From assembly GCA_021647765.1 (NCBI GenBank), contig JAKIUD010000003.1, positions 29,724 to 93,723 on the forward strand: 64,000 bases of DNA, in the 5' to 3' direction. The notes under the pieces were generated by a model. It searched no databases. It was not told the origin of the DNA and was given only the letters and a program-made list of their open reading frames with translations. The first letter of the stretch is position 1. Each line of letters starts with the position of its first letter. This stretch comes from Desulfuromusa sp. (GTDB lineage Bacteria > Desulfobacterota > Desulfuromonadia > Desulfuromonadales > Geopsychrobacteraceae). Positions 27,471 to 35,317 of the stretch are shown one piece after another. Position numbers and translations under genes: made by a program.

Positions 27471-28123
27471 GCGACCGAGACCTGTAGTGATCCAACTTGC
27501 TCTATTGTCCCTTCGAGATGATCGCCAGTTTTGATTCTACCGACTCCAGCTGGAGTCCCTGTCAGGATAATATCCCCTGTTTCAAGAGTATAAAAGTTGG
27601 ATATCTCAGCAATGATCTCCTCTGCCGAGCGCATCATCTGATTTGTGTTTCCCTGTTGACGAATTTTACCGTTAACTTTCAGTTTAAGTTGAAGATTATT
27701 GGGATCAGAGACTTGATCCGCTGGAATAAAGTCGGACAGAGGGCAGGAGGTATCAAAGCCTTTAGCAATTTCCCATGGTAGCCCTCTGCTTTTTTGCTCA
27801 CTCTGGATGTCGCGCAAGGTCAAATCTAAAGCGACCCCGTAGCCAGCTAAGTGTGTCAGGGCATTTTTCTCCTGGATATGTTTACCGGTTTTTCCCACCA
27901 GCAAAGCCAATTCCAGTTCATGATGACAATCGTTGGAATAGTCGGGGATTTTAATAATGCCACCGTTGGCTAACAGGCTGCTCGGGGGTTTGCAGAAAAT
28001 AACTGCCCGGTCAGGCATCTTGCTGCCAAGTTCGCGGATATGATCCAGATAGTTTTGACCCAGGCAGATAATCTTGCCAACTGTGTAAGTTTCCTTGGTG
28101 TTTTTTATTTGAACCTGATGCAT
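27467..28123 (-). CDS. Fumarylacetoacetate hydrolase family protein
   Basis: A 218-residue single-domain member of the FAH superfamily, which includes acylpyruvases and oxaloacetate decarboxylases. Visible family features are GKIICLGQNYLDHIRELG, FCKPPSSLL, HHELELALLVGK (metal-binding Glu residues) and the C-terminal GDIILTGTPAGVG. Exact substrate cannot be decided from sequence; acylpyruvate hydrolysis is a common annotation. GGGGAG precedes ATG. Coupled to the DUF2520 gene. Confidence 0.92.
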   Translation of the reverse strand: MHQVQIKNTKETYTVGKIICLGQNYLDHIRELGSKMPDRAVIFCKPPSSLLANGGIIKIPDYSNDCHHELELALLVGKTGKHIQEKNALTHLAGYGVALDLTLRDIQSEQKSRGLPWEIAKGFDTSCPLSDFIPADQVSDPNNLQLKLKVNGKIRQQGNTNQMMRSAEEIIAEISNFYTLETGDIILTGTPAGVGRIKTGDHLEGTIEQVGSLQVSVA

Positions 28124-28297
28124 TTATTCCTCCCCTTAGATAGATTTATATAAAAACTTATCGTTAGCAGTATTCTGAACAGAAAGATAGCGGTTTTTGG
28201 GGGTTAAGCGCAAGGTTTGTCATTGCTGGTTTGGTTCTTTCTGCTGTGTTAATATAGATGACTTGGTTCTATAGGGAGAGTGCAACAAGGAGTGGCA

Positions 28298-29185
28298 ATG
28301 TATTATTTCAGTTATGAAGAACCGATATTTCGGCCCCCTTCTGAGGCGCGATCATTGATTTTGCAAATCACCATCGGTTGTAGTCAGAATCAGTGTAAAT
28401 TTTGTGGCATGTATAAAATGAAACAGTTTCGGATCCGTAGTGTGGCAGATATCGCTACCGAAGTTGCTGCCATACCGAAAGAACATCGTCATCAATATCA
28501 AAGAATTTTTCTTGCAGATGGCGATGCTTTGGTTTATCCGCAACGGGAATTGATCGAAATACTTGATCTTTTGAAGGACAAATTTCCAAATTTAACCCGT
28601 ATCGGAATTTATGCTTCTCCCAAAAGCCTGACGACAAAAAATGTTGAGGAGTTGCAGCAACTCAAATTAAGAAAGTTGCGTATCTTTTACTTCGGACTGG
28701 AGAGTGGTGATGCCCCGACGCTGAAATTGACAGATAAAGGTTACCAGCCGGAGCAGATGCTGAAACTATGTCGTAAGGCACAGATGGCAGGAATAAAAAT
28801 ATCGATCACAGCAATTCTTGGTTTAGCTGGTCGCAAGCGCAGCTATGAACACGCTGTCGCAACGGCTGAGTGGATCAATCAGCTTTCACCTGACTTCTTT
28901 TCACTTTTGACTATGTTTCAACGTCACAACGACCCCTATTTTGAGTTGATAGAACCATTGACAAATGGTGAAATTATTGAGGAAACGTTGACGATTGTGA
29001 AACATTTACAACCGCAAAAAACGATTTTGCGTTCAAACCATGTGTCAAATATTTTAAATCTGGCGGGAAGTTATCCTAAGGATCGAGAAAAAATGATTGC
29101 CCAAACAGAGGCTGCTTTGGAAGAGGCACGTTCTCATCCTGATTGGTGTGCTCAAGTGCCGGATTACGGTGAGGCATACTATTGA
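28298..29185 (+). CDS. Radical SAM protein
   Basis: A 295-residue radical SAM enzyme of unknown reaction. The cluster motif is CSQNQCKFC, a CX4CX2C variant rather than the usual CX3CX2C, followed by the aromatic GMYKMK. Further SAM-binding elements include FLADGDAL and a glycine-rich FGLESGD. The ATG at 28298 is preceded by AAGGAG at good spacing; a GTG 18 bases upstream has a poorer site. It stands alone, divergent from the FAH gene, and its stop lies in a large inverted repeat. Confidence 0.92.
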   Translation: MYYFSYEEPIFRPPSEARSLILQITIGCSQNQCKFCGMYKMKQFRIRSVADIATEVAAIPKEHRHQYQRIFLADGDALVYPQRELIEILDLLKDKFPNLTRIGIYASPKSLTTKNVEELQQLKLRKLRIFYFGLESGDAPTLKLTDKGYQPEQMLKLCRKAQMAGIKISITAILGLAGRKRSYEHAVATAEWINQLSPDFFSLLTMFQRHNDPYFELIEPLTNGEIIEETLTIVKHLQPQKTILRSNHVSNILNLAGSYPKDREKMIAQTEAALEEARSHPDWCAQVPDYGEAYY

Positions 29186-29229
29186 CATTCCATGAGGACA
29201 TGTGAAAAATACATGTCCTCATGGAATGT
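29185..29229. repeat. Perfect 19-bp inverted repeat
   Basis: Left arm 29185-29203 (ACATTCCATGAGGACATGT) and right arm 29211-29229 match perfectly as reverse complements with a seven-base loop. It begins at the last base of the radical SAM stop codon and lies 46 bases from the ackA stop. No T run follows, so it is not a standard terminator; it may be a factor-dependent one or protect the 3' ends of both convergent transcripts. Confidence 0.85.
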
Positions 29230-29275
29230 AGATGCAGTAACGATCAGGATTACAAATTGTTCTGTTGTTACCTTT

Positions 29276-30541
29276 CTATTTGCGTTGAAATGTGTCTTCG
29301 GAAAACGAATATTTGAAATTCATATGATCTGTATAGGTTTTTTCCAGGATTGCAGCAACGTCCTCAGTGAACACCAGCTCTTCATCTGTCGGGATAACGA
29401 AAACTTTGACCGGTGAATCGGGAGTAGAAATCGTTGTCTCAGCTTTCCGGGTCATTGTGTTGCGGTTCTTTTCCTTATCCAGGTTGATGCCGATATGCTC
29501 CAGATTTTCCAGTGCCTTTTCACGGATCAGCCAAGCCATTTCACCAACTCCGGCGGTAAAAATGACAGCGTCCAGTCGACCAAGTGCTGCGCAGTAGGAA
29601 CCAATATATTTCTTTAGCCGGTAGCCTTCGATCTCCAGTGCCAGAGTACAGCGCTCATTGCCAGCCTCAGCTGCCTCAATGACATCGCGGCGGTCGGTAA
29701 ATTCACCAGTAATGCCGTAAATACCTGATTTTTTATTCAGGATACTGTCGATTTCTTTGGGCGAAAGATTCTCGCGCTCCATAATGAATGCTGGAATTGC
29801 CGGGTCAATATCTCCGCAGCGGGTTCCCATGACGGCACCTTCCAGTGGGGTGAGCCCCATTGAGGTGTCGACCGAAATACCATTTTTAATTGCTGTGTGG
29901 GAGACCCCATTGCCAATATGCATAGTGATAAGATTACAGTTTTCAGGTCTTTTGCCGAGCAATACTGCGGCACGCTTGGAAACATAGAGATGGCTGGTGC
30001 CATGGAAACCGTAGCGGCGGACTCCGTGCTCTGTATACCATTGATGTGGGACGGGGTAGGTGTAGGCAAGTTCCGGGATGGTCTGATGAAACGCAGTATC
30101 AAAAATGGCAATATGGGGAACATCCGGCAGGTTGGCCTGAGCCGCTTCAATCCCAGCTATGTTTGGCGGATTGTGAAGTGGTGCCAGATGCTGTACTTCT
30201 CTAATTGCATCGAGAACGTTATCATCAATAAGGACGGAACAGGCGAATTTTTCACCTCCATGCACCACCCGATGACCAACCGCTGAAATTTGACTCATAT
30301 CAGTGACCACTCCATAAGTTTCGTCAGTGAGAATTTTAACAATCAGATGGACAGCAGTTTTGTGGTCGGGGCACTCATATTCTTCCCGGTAGGTTTCGCA
30401 CCCGGGGACTTCATGGATGATATATGAATCACCAATTGTGACACGCTCTACCATCCCTTTGGCAACAACTTTTTTTTTGCTCCAATTGAAAAGCTGGTAC
30501 TTTACCGAGGAACTACCACAATTCAGTGCTAGAATGCCCAT
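29276..30541 (-). CDS. ackA: Acetate kinase
   Basis: Makes ATP and acetate from acetyl phosphate and ADP, or the reverse when acetate is activated. The protein of 421 residues starts MGILALNCGSSSVKYQLF and has HRVVHGGEKF, FDTAFHQTIP, GFHGTSHLYV and DTSMGLTPLEG. It is about 20 residues longer at the C-terminus than usual (YTDHMNFKYSFSEDTFQRK). AAGGAG precedes ATG. No pta gene is adjacent. Confidence 0.97.
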   Translation of the reverse strand: MGILALNCGSSSVKYQLFNWSKKKVVAKGMVERVTIGDSYIIHEVPGCETYREEYECPDHKTAVHLIVKILTDETYGVVTDMSQISAVGHRVVHGGEKFACSVLIDDNVLDAIREVQHLAPLHNPPNIAGIEAAQANLPDVPHIAIFDTAFHQTIPELAYTYPVPHQWYTEHGVRRYGFHGTSHLYVSKRAAVLLGKRPENCNLITMHIGNGVSHTAIKNGISVDTSMGLTPLEGAVMGTRCGDIDPAIPAFIMERENLSPKEIDSILNKKSGIYGITGEFTDRRDVIEAAEAGNERCTLALEIEGYRLKKYIGSYCAALGRLDAVIFTAGVGEMAWLIREKALENLEHIGINLDKEKNRNTMTRKAETTISTPDSPVKVFVIPTDEELVFTEDVAAILEKTYTDHMNFKYSFSEDTFQRK

Positions 30542-30571
30542 ACTTGAATCTCCTTGATATCAGTGTGTAAA

Positions 30572-30577
30572 ATTATA
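30572..30577 (-). promoter_or_regulatory. Possible -10 box of ackA
   Basis: TATAAT on the minus strand 31 bases upstream of the ackA ATG. A CTGTCA sequence 15 bases further upstream is a weak -35 candidate. Confidence 0.4.
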
Positions 30578-30731
30578 TGATCTGGATTGCTGTGACAGAG
30601 CGAGTCAGCCCCCTTTTTACGGCTAGTGACAGTTCGTAAAAAACGCTAGGCTAGCTTAGGTGATGGCATTTATGCAAGGATTTTTCTCCTCTGGACAGCG
30701 GGTTAAATATCTGATAAAAGACAAATTAATA

Positions 30732-30748
30732 CACCCGATTGTCGGGTG
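30732..30748. repeat. Short inverted repeat before the ferredoxin gene
   Basis: CACCCGA and TCGGGTG flank a three-base loop, 34 bases before the ferredoxin ATG. In the transcript it would form a small hairpin followed by an A run; it could stabilise the message or be an operator. Confidence 0.4.
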
Positions 30749-30781
30749 AAAAAAACTTACATTATTTAGGAGGAAAAACTA

Positions 30782-30949
30782 ATGGCTCATGTAATTTCTG
30801 ACGAGTGTATTGCTTGTGGTGCCTGCCTGCCCGAATGCCCTGTTGACGCAATCAGCGAAGGTGATATCTATACAATTGATGCAGATCTGTGCACCGATTG
30901 TGCTGCCTGCGTTGAGTCTTGTCCGGTAGAGGCTATCTCTGCCGAATAG
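30782..30949 (+). CDS. 2[4Fe-4S] ferredoxin
   Basis: A 55-residue clostridial-type ferredoxin, an electron carrier for low-potential reactions. Two complete cluster motifs are seen: CIACGACLPECP and CTDCAACVESCP. The ATG follows AGGAGGA. It is a single-gene unit with its own terminator; its proximity to acetate kinase fits anaerobic acetate and pyruvate metabolism but does not prove a link. Confidence 0.96.
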   Translation: MAHVISDECIACGACLPECPVDAISEGDIYTIDADLCTDCAACVESCPVEAISAE

Positions 30950-30975
30950 TAAGCGTTCATTTGCGATAAAATAGA

Positions 30976-31008
30976 GGCGGTAACTATCTTTGGTTGCCGC
31001 CTTTTTTT
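30976..31008 (+). terminator. Terminator after the ferredoxin gene
   Basis: GGCGGTAAC pairs with GGTTGCCGCC (one G-T pair) across a short loop and is followed by seven T. Confidence 0.9.
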
Positions 31009-31110
31009 ATTTCATAGCACGATTGAAATCTGAGGAAAATTTTATATCAAAGAAATAGAAACGGTACACTGATTTTTTTTTGGGGGAGGGGGGGAGAAGA
31101 GTGGGAGGTG

Positions 31111-32199
31111 TTATTCAGTAACAGGTTGAGAAGATGTGACTTTGACACTAAATTCAGTTAGATTTTTTGGCAGATCATTAAAGACGATATCAAAAGGAAT
31201 GGACTGTTGACTGTCAATTTTCATATTACTAAGTTCGTTGCCAAACTGGTTCCGCATGATTTTCTCCAGTTCTGAAAATGGCAGAGAGCGAAGTTTCTGG
31301 TCATCAATCTGGTTTCCACAAAAAACAGTTTTTTGTAATAACGGCTTCCCATTCGGATCAAAAATAACCCCCTTCACCTGAATTGCTGAACGGGCTTCGG
31401 TAAAATTATTGATGACCTTTCCTCTAATCAGAAAAAGCTCACCAGACTGTTCATTCTGGATAAATTCTCCTTTAAGTTCGCCAATGGTGATCTGGCCGGT
31501 TTGCACCGGCCGCTCACTTTGTTGTCCAAAAATTTGTTGAATCGTCCGATTCAGTTGATCTGTTCCATTCATATAGACGAATACTCCACCAATAATCAGA
31601 ATTCCTAAAATCAACAGCAGCAGAATCCTGATGATACTTGCAATGGGTCCGCCTTTTTTCCCGGGAACAGCTTGTACTGTGAACTCCGGCTCAACCGCGG
31701 ATCCTTCTCCTGCGTCAATTGTGTTGGCAATTTTAGCAGCAGACTTGGTGCCAGCTCCAAACTTATCTTCTGTAGCAAGAACTTTCTCAATGGTACTGGC
31801 CGTCCCCTCTTCTGAGTCGGCAAAAGTGAAGTTTTCTTCAATTGTACTAATGGAGCTTGCCGCCAGTTCTTGATTGTCAGAGAATGGGTTCCCTTCTGCT
31901 GTTTCTTCTATGGCACCAAAGCTGAAGGATTCTTCTTTTGTTATGTCAGAGTCGAGCTCCTGGAACTTATCATAACTGAAATCTTCAGCTTCTGCGTTTG
32001 TTGTGCTTAAGTTATCGTCAGTGCTTGGTTCTTCTTGAAAACCTTCCACCTCTTCAATCGTTTGCGGCTCTTGGCTCAGCGGTTTTTCCACAAAAAAAAC
32101 ATGTTTACAACGAGCACAACGCACCTTCGCACCCCCCTCAGGGAGCCGATCGGAACCGATATTAAATTTGGTCGAACACTCAGGACAAACAATGATCAT
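31111..32199 (-). CDS. MJ0042-type zinc-ribbon protein with DUF3426 domain
   Basis: A 362-residue membrane protein of unknown role. The N-terminal zinc ribbon (CPECSTKFNIG ... CARCKHVFF) matches the MJ0042 finger family. An acidic low-complexity linker (about 45-190) leads to one membrane segment (about 197-220) and a C-terminal extracytoplasmic DUF3426-type domain (GKVINNFTEARSAIQVKG). This arrangement is common in Desulfuromonadales and Myxococcota. GGAGAACGC precedes ATG. hpt lies upstream on the same strand. Confidence 0.88.
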   Translation of the reverse strand: MIIVCPECSTKFNIGSDRLPEGGAKVRCARCKHVFFVEKPLSQEPQTIEEVEGFQEEPSTDDNLSTTNAEAEDFSYDKFQELDSDITKEESFSFGAIEETAEGNPFSDNQELAASSISTIEENFTFADSEEGTASTIEKVLATEDKFGAGTKSAAKIANTIDAGEGSAVEPEFTVQAVPGKKGGPIASIIRILLLLILGILIIGGVFVYMNGTDQLNRTIQQIFGQQSERPVQTGQITIGELKGEFIQNEQSGELFLIRGKVINNFTEARSAIQVKGVIFDPNGKPLLQKTVFCGNQIDDQKLRSLPFSELEKIMRNQFGNELSNMKIDSQQSIPFDIVFNDLPKNLTEFSVKVTSSQPVTE

Positions 32200-32259
32200 C
32201 AGGCGTTCTCCTTTGTCAGGGGTAATTGCTTTCAGAAAAGATTCTACCTTGCGAGCGAG

Positions 32260-32793
32260 TTATATTCGAGCCTCTTCAACCAGATAAATATCGGGAAGAT
32301 TACGATATTTTTCATTGTGATCTAGACCATATCCAATAATAAAACCATCGTCCATACTGATACCGATATAGTCGGCTTCGATATCAACTTCCCGGCGTGC
32401 TCTTTTATCAATCAACGTACATATTTTTAGAGAACGAGGTTCCTGTAGTAACAATTTGTTGTAAAGACATTCCAGAGTATAACCACTATCGACAATGTCT
32501 TCGACGACAATAACATGACGATCACGAATCGACATTTCAAGCTCTTTGCGGAACTCAATGATTCCTGAAGTCTGGGTTCCAGAGCCATAGCTGGCCAGCC
32601 GGACAAAGTCAACAACTGATGGGATTTCAATTTCTCTGATCAAGTCGGCGATAAATAAAAAGGAGCCTTTCAAGACTCCGACCAACATGATCTCTTGATC
32701 ACAATAGTCCCGGCTGATTTCCTGGCCAAGACGCTTGACTTCAGCAGCTATTCTTTCTCGAGAAAAAAGAACTCTGCGATTTTGCTCTGTCAT
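32260..32793 (-). CDS. hpt: Hypoxanthine phosphoribosyltransferase
   Basis: Salvages hypoxanthine (and often guanine) with PRPP. The PRPP-binding motif VIVVEDIVDSGYTL is clear, as is GVLKGSFLFIADLIREI. From ATG 32793 (MTEQNRRVLF) the protein has 177 residues, the normal length; an upstream in-frame start would add 26 unrelated residues. ATG follows GGGAGTC. It appears to be transcribed on its own or ahead of the zinc-ribbon gene. Confidence 0.95.
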   Translation of the reverse strand: MTEQNRRVLFSRERIAAEVKRLGQEISRDYCDQEIMLVGVLKGSFLFIADLIREIEIPSVVDFVRLASYGSGTQTSGIIEFRKELEMSIRDRHVIVVEDIVDSGYTLECLYNKLLLQEPRSLKICTLIDKRARREVDIEADYIGISMDDGFIIGYGLDHNEKYRNLPDIYLVEEARI

Positions 32794-32953
32794 TATATTT
32801 GTGACTCCCTGGTGACCGTAGCTTGACAGCAACCTATAACAGGAAAAAAGACACGATGTCAATTGCAACACCGCAGGGGTGCTATTTTAATCAAAAAAAA
32901 CATGTTATCATTCAGTGTTTTTATAAATACAAACTTTTAGGTAAAAAGGACTG

Positions 32954-33637
32954 ATGATGCGTTGCTATTTGTTGTTGCTTCTATTGCTATTATCTTGTGG
33001 TTCGGTGTTTGCTGATCCGCTGTTGGTTGTTGACCGATTGAATTATGATTTTGGTGAAATAATTCAGGGTGCCAAGATCGATACGATTTTTCGCTTTCAA
33101 AATACCGGGGATCAAGTTTTAGAAATCGGTCGCTTGCGGAGTTCCTGTGGATGTACCGCTGCCTTGCTATCGACCAAAAAACTTGTACCAGGGGCTATTG
33201 GGGAATTGCGGGTCACTTTCGATTCTGGTGGGTTTCGTGGTGCGATCCAAAAGAGAGTCTCTTTTGAAACAAATGACCCAAAACATACAGTGGTAACTTT
33301 TGGGCTGCAGGGAAAAGTTAAGGCCGAACTGTTTTTACAGCCGAGCAGAATTAACTGGGGGATTGTTAAGGAAAATATGCCATTGCTGGCTGAACTTGAA
33401 GTTGTCAACAGCTCAAAAGAGGTCATTACCCTGCAAAATCCATCGACAACCAATGCTGGAATTGTGGCTGAGTTATCGACTCTGATAATCGCTCCTGGAG
33501 AACAGTCTCAGCTGAAGGTTACAGCTGAATTTCCACCAGGCAAAAAACGGCTGGCTGGCTATATCTTGATAAAGAGTGATTTTCCCAGCCACCCTCAATT
33601 GAAGGTGCCTGTTTCTGCCCGGCTATCTCAACAATGA
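32954..33637 (+). CDS. Exported DUF1573 protein
   Basis: A 227-residue protein with a signal peptide (MRCYLLLLLLLLSCGSVFA, cleavage before DPLL) followed by two immunoglobulin-like repeats. The first has the DUF1573 hallmark YDFGEIIQGAKI ... SSCGCTAAL. Function is unknown; the family is common in Bacteroidota and Desulfuromonadales. Two ATGs are adjacent (32954 and 32957); AAAAAGGA lies before both. A lipoprotein alternative (cysteine in LSCGS) is possible but the AFA site is closer to the mature part. Confidence 0.85.
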   Translation: MMRCYLLLLLLLLSCGSVFADPLLVVDRLNYDFGEIIQGAKIDTIFRFQNTGDQVLEIGRLRSSCGCTAALLSTKKLVPGAIGELRVTFDSGGFRGAIQKRVSFETNDPKHTVVTFGLQGKVKAELFLQPSRINWGIVKENMPLLAELEVVNSSKEVITLQNPSTTNAGIVAELSTLIIAPGEQSQLKVTAEFPPGKKRLAGYILIKSDFPSHPQLKVPVSARLSQQ

Positions 33638-33671
33638 GGCAGATTAACTTTTGAAGTGACCTCAATGACAT

Positions 33672-34544
33672 TTAGACATCCTTTGGGTAGCAAATAGTCA
33701 GTTCAAAGATTTCACCATTAGAAAAGTGGATTGGGAACAGCAGTCCGGTTTGATCTTCTGGTATTTCAAGATCTGCATTATTCAGTAGACGCATTTGCGC
33801 GGAAGTGATGTCAATGTTGTAGCCTAATTGAGATGTCTTGCTGACAACATTACTACAGATAATATTAACAAACTCTTTTACCAAATTATTGACTTCGTCA
33901 GCTGTTCCCGTTTCTACTTTTCCTTCTTTGCGCATTGCGCTGGCAATCAGTTTGCGGGTGTTATCTGAGATAGTCAGGAAATAACGGGCGCTGATCGATC
34001 CGCAAAATCCAATTTCAACAACCACCGGGCGAGTTGGGAGCCTGCTGATAAATGTGCAAGGGTCGGTTTGGAACGTAGCTCCAGCAACTCGCGCCAACAT
34101 TTTATAGGTCATATCGGCGACAATTTCCCATACGGGTTGATGGGGAACCCCTGCTGGAATAATAATCTTCTCTGTAACAGAGGCTTTCTGGGTCTGCTTG
34201 AATTCACCCAGATAAAAGCTTAACTTTTCCCGGGTGATGGTTTCAAGTTTAACCAAAGCTTCACCAATATAAAGATGCTCTCTTTTTTGTCTGTTAAGAA
34301 CCTGTTTAACCTGATTTGGGGAGAGAAAGCCCATTTTGACAGCCATATCGCCAAACTGAAGGTCTTCGTGCCTTTGTGCGCGGAGGGTTAAAGATATCTG
34401 TTCTGTTGTCATCAGCCCCATTTCGATAACGAGATCCCCGAAGCGTAGATTGGTCTTTTCTTGAAGTTCAATAGCCTGCAAAAGATCCCGACGGGTAATG
34501 ATTTTTTTATCAATCAGAAATTGTCCAAAAAACTTTATAGCCAT
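33672..34544 (-). CDS. MshEN-like repeat protein with CheX-type domain
   Basis: A 290-residue protein without membrane segments. Residues 1-115 hold three similar units (FGQFLIDKKIITRRDLLQAI, FGDLVIEMGLMTTEQISLTL, IGEALVKLETITREKLSFYL) of the type seen at the N-terminus of type II secretion ATPases, some of which bind c-di-GMP. Residues 140-290 resemble the CheX/CheC phosphatase fold. The start at 34544 (MAIKFFGQF) has AGAG nine bases upstream; an ATG nine bases earlier has no spacing to that site. A signalling role is inferred, not shown. Confidence 0.75.
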   Translation of the reverse strand: MAIKFFGQFLIDKKIITRRDLLQAIELQEKTNLRFGDLVIEMGLMTTEQISLTLRAQRHEDLQFGDMAVKMGFLSPNQVKQVLNRQKREHLYIGEALVKLETITREKLSFYLGEFKQTQKASVTEKIIIPAGVPHQPVWEIVADMTYKMLARVAGATFQTDPCTFISRLPTRPVVVEIGFCGSISARYFLTISDNTRKLIASAMRKEGKVETGTADEVNNLVKEFVNIICSNVVSKTSQLGYNIDITSAQMRLLNNADLEIPEDQTGLLFPIHFSNGEIFELTICYPKDV

Positions 34545-34648
34545 TTCAATCATCTCTTTTCGTGTGGCAGTTGAGTTACGAGCCGATCATAATTGCAATG
34601 ATTTCCAGTTGCATTGGCAGGGGTTATAGCGTATATAGTACAGCCCAT

Positions 34649-34725
<77 letters not shown>

Positions 34726-34737
34726 ATGAAATCAATA

Positions 34738-34765
34738 GGTTAGCAGTTATCTGCTAGCCTTTTTT
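34738..34765 (+). terminator. Terminator of tRNA-Arg
   Basis: GGTTAGCAG and CTGCTAGCC form a 9-bp stem with loop TTAT, followed by six T. It marks the last clearly chromosomal element on the left of the prophage. Confidence 0.93.
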
Positions 34766-34770
34766 GTGCC

Positions 34771-34825
34771 TGTGACGTTTTTGTGACGACTCTGTGACAG
34801 TCGTGAGACGATTATGTAACCCGCC
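34771..34825. repeat. Five tandem 11-bp repeats at the prophage end
   Basis: Units start at 34771, 34782, 34793, 34804 and 34815: TGTGACG, TGTGACG, TGTGACA, TGAGACG and TGTAACC, each followed by four variable bases. The period of 11 bp places each on the same DNA face. Such arrays bind transposase, integrase arm domains or a repressor; position at the prophage edge supports one of these. Confidence 0.8.
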
Positions 34826-34913
34826 GCGCGATTTGGCAGTATCTGACGGTCGGTATGGCACTAACCTTATTGAAATATTTCATCGTAAACCGATGAAATT
34901 GAGGCTGACTTTT

Positions 34914-35117
34914 CTAGGTTGATTTTGACTCTATTTCTGTAAGCCGCTCTACCCCTCTCACAGCTACGCTAGCCACCCCCGGAATTGACCCTTTTTGTGC
35001 CTCCCAGCTTTGGTATGTTCGGTACGGTGTTTCGAGCTTGGAAGCCTTCCTTTTGATTGCCCCGTGACGATCTCCGAGAAGCTTGATTCTGATCGCTTTT
35101 AAGTCTCTGCCTGTCAT
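34914..35117 (-). CDS. Small helix-turn-helix protein
   Basis: A 67-residue protein from ATG 35117 (MTGRDLKAIRIKLLGDR), with AGAGG six bases upstream. The layout (TGRDLKAIR ... YRTYQSWE ... IPGVASVAVRGVERL) resembles small phage Cro/C1-type HTH proteins that end many prophage late regions. In-frame starts at 35132 and 35168 exist but lack such a site. Its target is unknown; the 11-bp repeats lie about 90 bases downstream. Confidence 0.65.
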   Translation of the reverse strand: MTGRDLKAIRIKLLGDRHGAIKRKASKLETPYRTYQSWEAQKGSIPGVASVAVRGVERLTEIESKST

Positions 35118-35185
35118 CCATAACCTCTTCATTTTGTATGCAATATCAGCATACAACAGCAGCATCAAAACAGGAACAAATTAAA

Positions 35186-35281
35186 TCAGGCCACCATACT
35201 TGCGATCTGACGGACTTTATCGACTTTCGCAAGCTTTCCTATGCGGGATTTCAACCAATTTTCTATATCTTTCCCCCTCAT
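35186..35281 (-). CDS. Possible small protein of 31 residues
   Basis: An ORF reading MRGKDIENWLKSRIGKLAKV and ending ASMVA, between the HTH gene and the broken dam gene. It is basic and helical-looking; no family is recognised and the ribosome site is weak. May be non-coding. Confidence 0.25.
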   Translation of the reverse strand: MRGKDIENWLKSRIGKLAKVDKVRQIASMVA

Positions 35282-35317
35282 ATCCAGTTTTCAACAGGCA
35301 TTTAAAGTGACTTTAAA

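Noticed and set aside
29192..29416. Plus-strand frame of 74 codons after the radical SAM gene
   Set aside because: It starts within the inverted repeat and runs over the end of ackA; no ribosome site or family resemblance.
34771..34825. Tandem repeats considered as a CRISPR array
   Set aside because: The units are only 7 conserved bases with 4-base gaps, far shorter than CRISPR repeats and spacers, and no cas gene is near.
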